Part shown: positions 9,242 through 16,470 of the stretch, piece after piece
Layout: each line of letters begins with the position of its first letter
Numbering within the stretch: the stretch's first letter is position 1
Source: a bacterium
GTDB lineage: Bacteria; Bacillota_I; Bacilli_A; Izemoplasmatales; Izemoplasmataceae
DNA length: 35,281 nt
Assembly: GCA_018400615.1 (NCBI GenBank)
Contig: JAGYML010000007.1
Location: forward strand, 1-35,281
Direction: 5' to 3'
Notes under the pieces: generated by a model
Database searches by the model: none
What the model saw: only the letters and a program-made list of their open reading frames with translations
What the model was told of the DNA's origin: nothing
Translations under genes and position numbers: made by a program

Positions 9242-9262
9242 ATGGTTCGCATTTGTGTTTGC
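9232..9262. promoter_or_regulatory. Candidate Zur operator over the znu promoter
   Basis: An interrupted inverted repeat, GCAAATGCAAATG (9232-9244) and CATTTGTGTTTGC (9250-9262), pairs at 11 of 13 positions around a 5-base centre. It covers the -35 element of the znuA promoter, a suitable place for a repressor. Assignment to the Fur-family gene of the operon is inference. Confidence 0.6.
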
Positions 9263-9264
9263 GT

Positions 9265-9292
9265 AAAAAAAGAAGAGCTGGACACTCTTCTT
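9265..9292 (-). terminator. Terminator of the neopullulanase-like gene
   Basis: An 8-bp stem (9270-9277 with 9285-9292) with a T run on the minus strand, 18 bases after the stop at 9311. It separates this gene from the znu operon. Confidence 0.8.
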
Positions 9293-9310
9293 CAAATACA
9301 TGAATGCTGA

Positions 9311-11098
9311 TTAGTTTTTAAGAAGGTACAAAGCGTAGGGTTCAAGGGTGATTTCAGAATCAAGTGACAAGGCCTTGTCATTCATCATATTGACGTAAGT
9401 CCCCTCAAGATGCGTTTTTTCAAAGGTGACTGACGTGTTGCCTCGGTTTATAAGGAGTAAGAGCATGCCTTTTTTGACAATCAGAGCGTGGGCTTTGGTA
9501 GCCACTATTTCAAGAGTGGGCAATCTGAAATCCGCGTGGTCATGATAAAGCGCATTAAGTTTTTTGATGAATGGTTTAAGAACTTTGCTGTGGCGTTTTT
9601 CATCCCAGATCATGCACCTGCGGTTATCAGGATCATGCTCTCCGCTGAGGCCGATTTCACCACCATAATAGATGGACGGAGCGCCTGGGAGAAAGTATTG
9701 AATGGCGTAGACTTGCTTGAGAAGCCTCTCATCCTCATTCAATACGCGCGCGATACGTTTAGTATCATGACTGTCAATAATGTTGAACATGTTTTCTATG
9801 ACAGGTTTTGGATAGGTGAACATGACATCCTTCAAGGTATCGGCGAAGGTTTCTGCATTCATGGGATAGGGTTCGTCTTTTCCAAAGAAAGCCCACATGG
9901 GGTAAAGGAATTCGTAATTCATGACAGCATCGTGTTGATCGCCCATGAGCCAGGGTTCGCTCTGATCCCAGTTTTCTCCGAGTATGAAGACAGCTTCTTT
10001 TACGTTTTTGACTCTTTTTCTAAATGCTCTCCAGAAGTCATGGGATAGTTCGTTACTGACGTCGAGACGCCAACCGTCAATATCAAATTCACGAACCCAG
10101 TATTCACCGATTTCAAGCAGGTATTCTCGCATGAATGGATCGTCCGCATTGAGTTTGGGCATGCGCGGAGTGAAAGCAAACGTTTCATAGGGAGGTTCTT
10201 TGAAAGGTTCCTTGGGGCTTCGCTTGATAAGAGCATCCTTATTAATAGGCCACTCTTTGAAGTGAAAGGACTCAAAGTACTTGCTTTCAGGGCCTTTTTC
10301 AAGAGCGTCTTCAAAGAAAGGGTGCTTGTTGGACACGTGGTTGAATACGGCATCCAGCATGACCTTGATGCCTGATTCGTGCGCTTTTTTCACCAAGGTT
10401 CTGAAATCTTCCTTCGTGCCGAACTGCGGATCGATTTCATAATAATCCACGGTATCGTATTTGTGGGCAGACGGAGCCTTGAAAATGGGGGTCATATAGA
10501 TACCGGTGAAGCCCATGTCTTTTAAATAAGGCAGTTTCTCTGTGATCCCTTTCAGGTTTCCACCAAAGAACTGGTCGTTTCTGTAGGCTTTTGTGGACTC
10601 CCACTCCAAAATATTGTCATTTTGGTTATCGAGGTTGTGGAAACGGTCTGGGAATATGGAATACCACACGGTATCTTTAACCCATTTTGGCGCCTTGTAA
10701 ATATCTTTCTCAAGTAAATAGGGAAAGTTGAAGAAAGCGTTCAGGTTTTCCTTGTAGGTTGGGAACGCATTCAAATCCACAAGTGCGTTTGACGCGTACA
10801 CATGCGTATCATCAATCAAGAACGCATACTTGATACGTTTAGTGGGCACTTCAATGGAGGCAAACCAATAATCATAGAGCGTTGTAGACGCTTCTTTGAT
10901 CATGGGAGTCGGGGCATCAATGGTCCCTTGCCATACCTTGTCCTTCCCCTTGTTTTTCCACATGAAAGGATCCCCGTGGATAATGGACACACTTCCGGCT
11001 TTGTCTTTGAGACTTTTGAAGCGAATATGCAGCGTATGGGTATCGATTGCAAACGCCATGGTGCTTTTGGGAATATGGTGAAAATCATTGTATGTCAT
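9311..11098 (-). CDS. Cytoplasmic GH13 glycosidase: neopullulanase / cyclomaltodextrinase / maltogenic amylase type
   Basis: About 595 residues, the usual length for this GH13_20-type group, with no signal peptide, so it should act on imported maltodextrins. An N-terminal beta-sandwich (about 1-130, CBM34-like) precedes the barrel. Conserved regions are DAVFNH (249-254), GWRLDVSNE with nucleophile D346, FILGENW with acid/base E375, and IIDSHDT (H444, D445). The open frame extends to 11158, but GAGG lies 6 bases before the ATG at 11098, and the extension would cover a probable promoter (TTGCAT, 16 bases, TAGAAT on the minus strand). The gene is divergent from malF and shares its 195-base control region. 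Exact specificity among the three related activities cannot be read from the sequence. Confidence 0.9.
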   Translation of the reverse strand: MTYNDFHHIPKSTMAFAIDTHTLHIRFKSLKDKAGSVSIIHGDPFMWKNKGKDKVWQGTIDAPTPMIKEASTTLYDYWFASIEVPTKRIKYAFLIDDTHVYASNALVDLNAFPTYKENLNAFFNFPYLLEKDIYKAPKWVKDTVWYSIFPDRFHNLDNQNDNILEWESTKAYRNDQFFGGNLKGITEKLPYLKDMGFTGIYMTPIFKAPSAHKYDTVDYYEIDPQFGTKEDFRTLVKKAHESGIKVMLDAVFNHVSNKHPFFEDALEKGPESKYFESFHFKEWPINKDALIKRSPKEPFKEPPYETFAFTPRMPKLNADDPFMREYLLEIGEYWVREFDIDGWRLDVSNELSHDFWRAFRKRVKNVKEAVFILGENWDQSEPWLMGDQHDAVMNYEFLYPMWAFFGKDEPYPMNAETFADTLKDVMFTYPKPVIENMFNIIDSHDTKRIARVLNEDERLLKQVYAIQYFLPGAPSIYYGGEIGLSGEHDPDNRRCMIWDEKRHSKVLKPFIKKLNALYHDHADFRLPTLEIVATKAHALIVKKGMLLLLINRGNTSVTFEKTHLEGTYVNMMNDKALSLDSEITLEPYALYLLKN

Positions 11099-11181
11099 AG
11101 GATACCTCAATTCTTTATAATCTATAGTGTATTCTATATCATTTGAAATAAAATGCAAGGCTAAATGTGGCGAAATAATGA

Positions 11182-11244
11182 AAAGGTTTACAAAAGAAAT
11201 TGTGATTTTAAAGCGTTTACAACATTTTTCAATTGTGGTACTAT
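11182..11244 (+). promoter_or_regulatory. malF promoter with two LacI/CcpA-type half operators
   Basis: TTTACA (11216-11221) and TACTAT (11239-11244) are 17 bases apart. The -35 lies inside AAAGCGTTTACAA (11210-11222). A second similar element, AAAGGTTTACAA (11182-11193), is 28 bases upstream in the same orientation. Both resemble the GTAAACGCTTT half of LacI/CcpA family sites, so this promoter is probably repressed or catabolite controlled. Confidence 0.65.
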
Positions 11245-11293
11245 TAAATAGTCATTGACTATATAAAATTTTAACTAGGTTAGGAGTAATCCA

Positions 11294-12961
11294 ATGGATA
11301 CAATCAAGCAATTTGGGCTGAAAATCCTGGATGCTTTTAAAAGAGCCGGCATATTCATCGTAAAAGGGATACCACTTGGTATTTACGGCTTTTTCAAAAG
11401 CATTGTTTTTGCAATCATCAATTTCTTCAAGAACCTGAAAATGGCTAAAGAAGAACATCCGGAATCATTCAAAAGAGGTTTGGCCAGTTTCTTCTTGATG
11501 GGACTCGGACAAATCAAAAACAAACAATGGTACAAAGGCGTACCGATACTTTCCGTCTTTGCATTGTTTCTTATTATCGAACTTGTAACAGGTGGTTACT
11601 GGTGGGCCCTCACCGGTGAAATCGCAGCCTACCCAGCAGAAGGTGAACTGCACTTCTTCCGTGATTACGGGGGCTTGTTCACAAAAGGGCTCTGGGGACT
11701 GTTCACACTGGGTGCCGTTACCACTTACAGTACCTACCGTGGGGTTGACATAAGACCACGTGGAGCTGTATTTGGCTGGGACCGCGGGGACAACTCACGT
11801 GTACTTCTCGGTGAAGGGGTCATCGTCCTTGTCTTGGTCGCACTATTCATCATTCTTTGGATTGTCAGTGTGCGCGACGCCTACAAAACCCATCTCAAAG
11901 TCGCAGCAGGCAAGACCATCGAAGATGCAAAATCTTTTTACAAGCGCGTTAGTGAAGAATACTTTGCGTACCTGATCATTATTCCCGCACTCATTCTCAT
12001 AACGTTTTTCATACTCATCCCGTTCATATTCTCTTTCATGGTAGCATTCACCAATTACACCGATAGCATCAGCTTGGGAAGAGAACTCATACAGTGGCAT
12101 GGATTTGATACCTTTATAAAAGTATTCAATCCTGAAGAGGACTGGTTCAAGTTCTTCAATCAAACCTTGATGTGGACCCTCTTCTATGCATTCATGAGTA
12201 GTGTGACTGTGTATGTACTCGGTCTCATTCAAGCGCTTATCATAGAAAGCAAATATGTGGTGGGCAAGAAAATATGGAGAACCATTTTCATACTACCTTG
12301 GGCCATACCCGGCATGATTATCTTGCTTCTTTTCAGCAACGTTTTCGGAGCTGATCAAGGCCTTCTCAACAACATCCTGGCATCCACGGGATCAACTGAA
12401 GGATTCAGAGAATTCCTCGAAATGATTGGACTTGTTGGACAGGAAAGCGATGGGAACATTCTATGGTTCACCTCATCAGCAAACGCACCACTTGCTCGCA
12501 CCATTATCATTTTGGTGAATCTGTGGATGGGATTCCCCTACTTCATGCTCATGATTACAGGGGTCCTTACAACCATTCCAAAAATGTTGGTGGAAGCCGC
12601 CGATATCGATGGCGCCACGTCTTGGCAGAAATTCAAATATCTCACACTTCCATGGGTTATAAGAGGGACCGCTCCCGTCATAATCACCACATTCACATTC
12701 AACTTCAACAACTTCGGTATGATCTACTTCCTGACCGGTGGTGGACCAGGGTATCCGCGATCTGAGATTCCTACATCTCTAATTGGGATAGCGCCTGGGC
12801 AAACAGACATTCTTATTTCCTGGATATATAAATTGTCATTCGAATCTACCGTCAACCAGTTCAATTTGGCAGCCGCTTATTCAATCTTGATTTTCTTGTT
12901 AATCGGTGTGGTTGCAATTGTACAGCTCTCTAGACTCAAAACATTCTGGGAGGAGGAATAA
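11294..12961 (+). CDS. malF: Maltodextrin ABC transporter permease, MalF type, with long N-terminal extension
   Basis: Inner-membrane permease (555 residues) of an importer for malto-oligosaccharides. The C-terminal 300 residues form the binding-protein-dependent transport domain, with the EAA loop EAADIDGATSWQKFKYLTLP at about 433-452 for contact with the ATPase. The first 220 residues hold an amphipathic, lysine-rich start, a hydrophobic block with FFLMGLGQIKNKQWYKG (about 67-83) and further helices, as also seen in MalF proteins of Bacillota. The start codon has TTAGGAG nearby. It is followed after 3 bases by malG. The local promoter carries LacI-type operator halves. The ATPase gene is not in this window, so a shared MsmX-like ATPase encoded elsewhere is likely. 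Confidence 0.92.
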   Translation: MDTIKQFGLKILDAFKRAGIFIVKGIPLGIYGFFKSIVFAIINFFKNLKMAKEEHPESFKRGLASFFLMGLGQIKNKQWYKGVPILSVFALFLIIELVTGGYWWALTGEIAAYPAEGELHFFRDYGGLFTKGLWGLFTLGAVTTYSTYRGVDIRPRGAVFGWDRGDNSRVLLGEGVIVLVLVALFIILWIVSVRDAYKTHLKVAAGKTIEDAKSFYKRVSEEYFAYLIIIPALILITFFILIPFIFSFMVAFTNYTDSISLGRELIQWHGFDTFIKVFNPEEDWFKFFNQTLMWTLFYAFMSSVTVYVLGLIQALIIESKYVVGKKIWRTIFILPWAIPGMIILLLFSNVFGADQGLLNNILASTGSTEGFREFLEMIGLVGQESDGNILWFTSSANAPLARTIIILVNLWMGFPYFMLMITGVLTTIPKMLVEAADIDGATSWQKFKYLTLPWVIRGTAPVIITTFTFNFNNFGMIYFLTGGGPGYPRSEIPTSLIGIAPGQTDILISWIYKLSFESTVNQFNLAAAYSILIFLLIGVVAIVQLSRLKTFWEEE

Positions 12962-12964
12962 ACG

Positions 12965-13894
12965 ATGGCTAAATACAGTGAAAACAGACAAAAACCCAAA
13001 AGTACTCAAGATCGTCTAAAAGGCTATGCCATAAAAGCCGGAATCAAAAAAGGGTTGGCCGGTACATTCATCTACGGATGGTTACTTGCTTCACTTACCA
13101 TCATCATGGTTCCAATTCTTTGGATGGTATCTGCGGCATTCACCGATACTGAAAACCTGAACGCCGTTCCGATTATTCCCATCCCGACGCGTTGGTCGCT
13201 TGCAAACTATCAAGAGATTTTCACCTACACAGGCTCGACTACTCAAATGCTTCCTGACTACCCAAGAGCTTTCCTTGTCAGTCTTGGTGTCGCGTCTCTT
13301 TCAACCGTCTTGACCGTTATCTTTTCTTCCCTTGTGGGATTCGCTTTCTCAAGATACCGTTTCAAAGGCAAGAAACCTGTACTTCTTTCAATGTTCGGCC
13401 TTCAACTGTTCCCATCATTCATGGGAATGATAGCCTTGTTCCTACTCTTCAATCAATTCGGTTGGTTGAACAGCTGGCCTCACCTTTCATTGATCTATGT
13501 TGCAGGGTCCATTCCATTCAACACCTTCATCATACGAGGGTTCATGAAAAACATTCCCTTGTCACTGGATGAATCAGCACGCATTGATGGGGCAAGCAAC
13601 TTACAGGTGCTCAGAAAAATCATCGTACCCCTTGCAGCACCGATACTTGGATTTGTTGCCGTTGACTCATTCATGAAACCTTGGCTCGACTACATCCTGC
13701 CATCAATCTTGATGCCTGAAAATGAAACTGTTGCGATGTGGCTCTTCAGGGTAAATGATAACGAATCACAACCTTACAACCCTATGCTTTTCATGGCTGG
13801 TGGACTCTTTATCGCAGTGCCAATCATGATGGTACAGATCTACATGCAAAAATACGTCGTTTACGGTCTGACCGGCGGCGCAGAAAAAGGATAA
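12965..13894 (+). CDS. malG: Maltodextrin ABC transporter permease, MalG type
   Basis: Second permease subunit (309 residues), with six predicted membrane segments. The EAA loop SLDESARIDGASNLQVLRKIIVPL starts near residue 201. The C-terminus MQKYVVYGLTGGAEKG is typical of MalG, whose tail reaches toward the substrate or ATPase site. GGAGG lies at the end of malF and the gap is only 3 bases, so the two subunits are made together. A strong hairpin follows, so downstream genes are probably transcribed at a lower level. Confidence 0.94.
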   Translation: MAKYSENRQKPKSTQDRLKGYAIKAGIKKGLAGTFIYGWLLASLTIIMVPILWMVSAAFTDTENLNAVPIIPIPTRWSLANYQEIFTYTGSTTQMLPDYPRAFLVSLGVASLSTVLTVIFSSLVGFAFSRYRFKGKKPVLLSMFGLQLFPSFMGMIALFLLFNQFGWLNSWPHLSLIYVAGSIPFNTFIIRGFMKNIPLSLDESARIDGASNLQVLRKIIVPLAAPILGFVAVDSFMKPWLDYILPSILMPENETVAMWLFRVNDNESQPYNPMLFMAGGLFIAVPIMMVQIYMQKYVVYGLTGGAEKG

Positions 13895-13904
13895 TAAACT
13901 TTAG

Positions 13905-13932
13905 AAAGTGCGATGAGTCCATCGCACTTTTT
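13905..13932 (+). terminator. Terminator or attenuator between malG and the DUF1189 gene
   Basis: A perfect 11-bp stem (13905-13915 with 13920-13930), a 4-base loop and a T run. It lies inside a same-strand gene series, so it may reduce rather than end transcription. Confidence 0.85.
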
Positions 13933-13951
13933 AAAAGCAAATGGTGATATT

Positions 13952-14818
13952 ATGAATAAAAAATTACAAACATTCGGCAAAGCACTTTATAGCAACACCG
14001 AACTTTTGAAACTCTCGAAAATGCCGCTTCTATTGCTAGCTCTGATGCTTTTTGTCAACGTCAGTCTCGTGAGCTCGCCCAACATCATCGGGTATATGGA
14101 TGGCTTAAGTGTCATAGAAAGACTTGAAGGTGTAGATGATGCTTTTGAGGAAATGTATGAAACAGAACTGGGCTGTGCCATCGATGAAGAAGCAAAAATG
14201 CAGTGTGATGGGGAGTTTCAAGCCATGTATGGTGACTACCATTTTCAATACCAGACAGCCCTCGATACGGACGGCATAGAGGAAAGCACCATCCTGTTTA
14301 CCCCTGATCAGGCTGTGGTAATCTACCAAGGTGAAACCACCGAAGTGTTGGATGGTGATTATTCGCTTTTGCAGGGATTTGATTTCTCAGCCATGAAAGC
14401 GAATGCACAATCTTCAGATAACGGGGCGGCCACTTATTACGAGGACAACACCAACTTCTTTTTGAAAAACCTCTACTACTCGGATTTAAGTCAGCATATA
14501 GGATTGGTCTACACTGTTCAATTTGCACAGACTTTACTCTATGTTGTTTTGGTTTCATTGATGGTGTTGATGGTCAATTTCAGAGCCTCTGTCAAGAAGA
14601 TAACCTATCAAGCTGCACTCAGAGTTACGATTCTTGCCATGACAGGGCCCGCATTGCTTGCAGCGTTGCTCGGATTATGGATACCAGGGTGGGCTTATCT
14701 AATATTTACAATGATCTATCTCATACGCATCATTGTCATATATTACAGTCTTAACAGACGCAGTGAAACACTTGTTGGTCCGAAAGAAACACCAGAAATT
14801 CGCGAGGAAACAGAGTAA
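13952..14818 (+). CDS. DUF1189-like membrane protein of the maltodextrin operon
   Basis: A 288-residue membrane protein. One helix lies near the N-terminus (about 22-38), then an extracytoplasmic domain of about 150 residues with two cysteines, then three or four helices (from about residue 188 on), and a short acidic tail. Bacillota maltose operons often carry a DUF1189 protein of this layout (YvdJ/MalA-like) beside MalFG; its role is not known. The open frame extends to 13913, but those codons read through the terminator hairpin. The ATG at 13952 is preceded by GGTGAT and is the better start. Family assignment rests on topology and position and should be confirmed by profile search. Confidence 0.7.
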   Translation: MNKKLQTFGKALYSNTELLKLSKMPLLLLALMLFVNVSLVSSPNIIGYMDGLSVIERLEGVDDAFEEMYETELGCAIDEEAKMQCDGEFQAMYGDYHFQYQTALDTDGIEESTILFTPDQAVVIYQGETTEVLDGDYSLLQGFDFSAMKANAQSSDNGAATYYEDNTNFFLKNLYYSDLSQHIGLVYTVQFAQTLLYVVLVSLMVLMVNFRASVKKITYQAALRVTILAMTGPALLAALLGLWIPGWAYLIFTMIYLIRIIVIYYSLNRRSETLVGPKETPEIREETE

Positions 14819-14905
14819 ACGCTTACATTAATACACTAGAAAACGTTTTCAAAATCAAATTTTTGTAAGCATTTTCAACATGAACGCTCATTTATATGAT
14901 ATAAT
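14815..14905 (+). promoter_or_regulatory. malE promoter region with three LacI-type operator sequences
   Basis: GTAAACGCTTAC (14815-14826, covering the upstream stop codon), the perfect palindrome GAAAACGTTTTC (14839-14850) and GTAAGCATTTTC (14865-14876) lie with centres 24 and 26 bases apart, before an ideal -10 TATAAT (14900-14905). No good -35 is seen. This gives malE its own promoter within the operon. Confidence 0.7.
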
Positions 14906-14946
14906 GAGTGATGACGAAAAACTTTTAAAAAATTTAGGAGGATACT

Positions 14947-16383
14947 ATGAAAAAGTTAAGTTTATTCGTAACTGCTTTACTTCTCGTGTTCGGTCTTGCT
15001 GCTTGCAGCGATCGTGGAGGAGACGAACCAGCCGAAGGTGAAACCTGTACCGAAGCCGACGGTGTAGATGCATGCTGGAATGATGATGAGGAAGATTTCC
15101 TTGTCGAAGACGACGCTTCAGTCGTACTCGGTGTTGATAGCGATGATATGGGTGCTGCCCTTGTCCAAAAATGGAACGCCGACTTCCCAGACCACGAAGG
15201 TCTGCTTGAATTCAGAAACTATGGATCAGCTGATGGGGACAACTCAGGTATGCAAGGGATGGAACTGCAACAAAGTGAAGCCCCTGACGTAGCGCTTGTC
15301 ATTGATGGTGAAGTTATCGGTAAAGAAGGATCCGTTCTTCCTTTACATGAATACTTCCATGATCTTGGTGCTGAACAAACCAATGAATCAGCATTTGAAT
15401 CCATTAACCAACTCGATTATTTCTACCTACCTGCATTCTATGATGGTATGGTCTTCTCATGGAATGAAACCATTCTTGAAGAACTTGGTATCGATACAAC
15501 TGATTCAGATGGTGACAACCTTCCTGACGCGATCGATACTTGGGAAAAAATCTTTGCAATCACCGAAGGTTCTGAATGGGATGCGGACAACCGTCCAAAC
15601 ATTGAAGTCCCTGGTAATGACGATGATTACACCATGTATGAAATGTTCCCTATTTCACTTGATGAAGTATGGAGTGGTTATTCAAGTTTGACTGCTGACG
15701 GATGGAAAATGTTCGGTAGTGGCGATCTTGCAAACCCTGAATTCGATACTGCTGAATTTGAAGGCGGACTTGAATTCATCGAAGCTTTCTCCAATACCAA
15801 TATGAGCGTGGATGAAACGGGTGCCATAAAAGCCGCAGACGAAATGGCTTGGCGCTGGGATGCATACTTACAAGGTGCTTATCCAATGTCTCTTGTAGGA
15901 ACTTGGCAAAACGTTGACGGCGCCGAAGATTCAACCGGTTTCGACTTCCGCTTCTCAAAAATGCCTACTTATGATGGTGAAGACCTTCACCCACTCATGA
16001 AAACCAAAGGTTTCGTAATCAATGGTTTCACTGACGCCCCTTCTGCATCTTCAAAAGTGCTGAACTGGCTCTATACCAAAGACACTATGGAAACCATGAT
16101 TGATTCTTCTGCTTACCTTCCTGCCCTTCAGGATGATGCGACCATCTTCCCTGATATCGACAATGTAAACAAAGAAGAATTTGCTCTCGGTATGCAAAAC
16201 AACCATCTCGAGGTTTCAGGTACACTTCCAAACAACGCTGATGTAGCAGCAATGGACGTATTTTACAACCTCAACCTCAACGATTACTTCAAAGAGATTT
16301 GGGATGGAACCATGACGCCGGCTGACTCAAGAGCCGCTATTGCGGATGACGCCGATTCTTGGCTTGAAGAAAACAACCAATAA
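14947..16383 (+). CDS. malE: Maltodextrin-binding lipoprotein of the ABC transporter
   Basis: Solute-binding protein (478 residues) that delivers maltodextrins to MalFG. The lipoprotein signal ends at LAAC with C20. The mature part follows the cluster B/D fold, with tryptophan- and tyrosine-rich segments (DYFYLPAFYDGMVFSWNE, MAWRWDAYLQGAYPMSLVGTW) that suit sugar stacking. Two features stand out. The mature protein is very rich in Asp and Glu, and at about 184-198 it has the loop DSDGDNLPDAID, like a calcium-binding DxDxDG loop, where relatives have a short turn. It is preceded by AGGAGG and its own promoter and followed by a strong hairpin. The binding protein is needed in excess over the permease, which fits the separate promoter. 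Confidence 0.92.
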   Translation: MKKLSLFVTALLLVFGLAACSDRGGDEPAEGETCTEADGVDACWNDDEEDFLVEDDASVVLGVDSDDMGAALVQKWNADFPDHEGLLEFRNYGSADGDNSGMQGMELQQSEAPDVALVIDGEVIGKEGSVLPLHEYFHDLGAEQTNESAFESINQLDYFYLPAFYDGMVFSWNETILEELGIDTTDSDGDNLPDAIDTWEKIFAITEGSEWDADNRPNIEVPGNDDDYTMYEMFPISLDEVWSGYSSLTADGWKMFGSGDLANPEFDTAEFEGGLEFIEAFSNTNMSVDETGAIKAADEMAWRWDAYLQGAYPMSLVGTWQNVDGAEDSTGFDFRFSKMPTYDGEDLHPLMKTKGFVINGFTDAPSASSKVLNWLYTKDTMETMIDSSAYLPALQDDATIFPDIDNVNKEEFALGMQNNHLEVSGTLPNNADVAAMDVFYNLNLNDYFKEIWDGTMTPADSRAAIADDADSWLEENNQ

Positions 16384-16411
16384 CATTTAACCCTAAGTAT
16401 TACAGTTTATG

Positions 16412-16437
16412 AAAAGGGCTCTTATGGAGCCCTTTTT
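16412..16437 (+). terminator. Terminator after malE
   Basis: A 10-bp stem (16412-16421 with 16427-16436) and a T run. It lies between malE and the amylase gene on the same strand, so the amylase is probably expressed by read-through. Confidence 0.88.
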
Positions 16438-16470
16438 GTTTCAAAATTATCATTTGAAAGGACTTGAATA

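Noticed and set aside
11099-11158. Earlier start of the neopullulanase-like gene
   Set aside because: The extension covers a promoter-like sequence, has no ribosome site and makes the protein longer than its family.
13913-13951. Earlier start of the DUF1189 gene
   Set aside because: The codons run through a perfect terminator hairpin; a ribosome site precedes the ATG at 13952.
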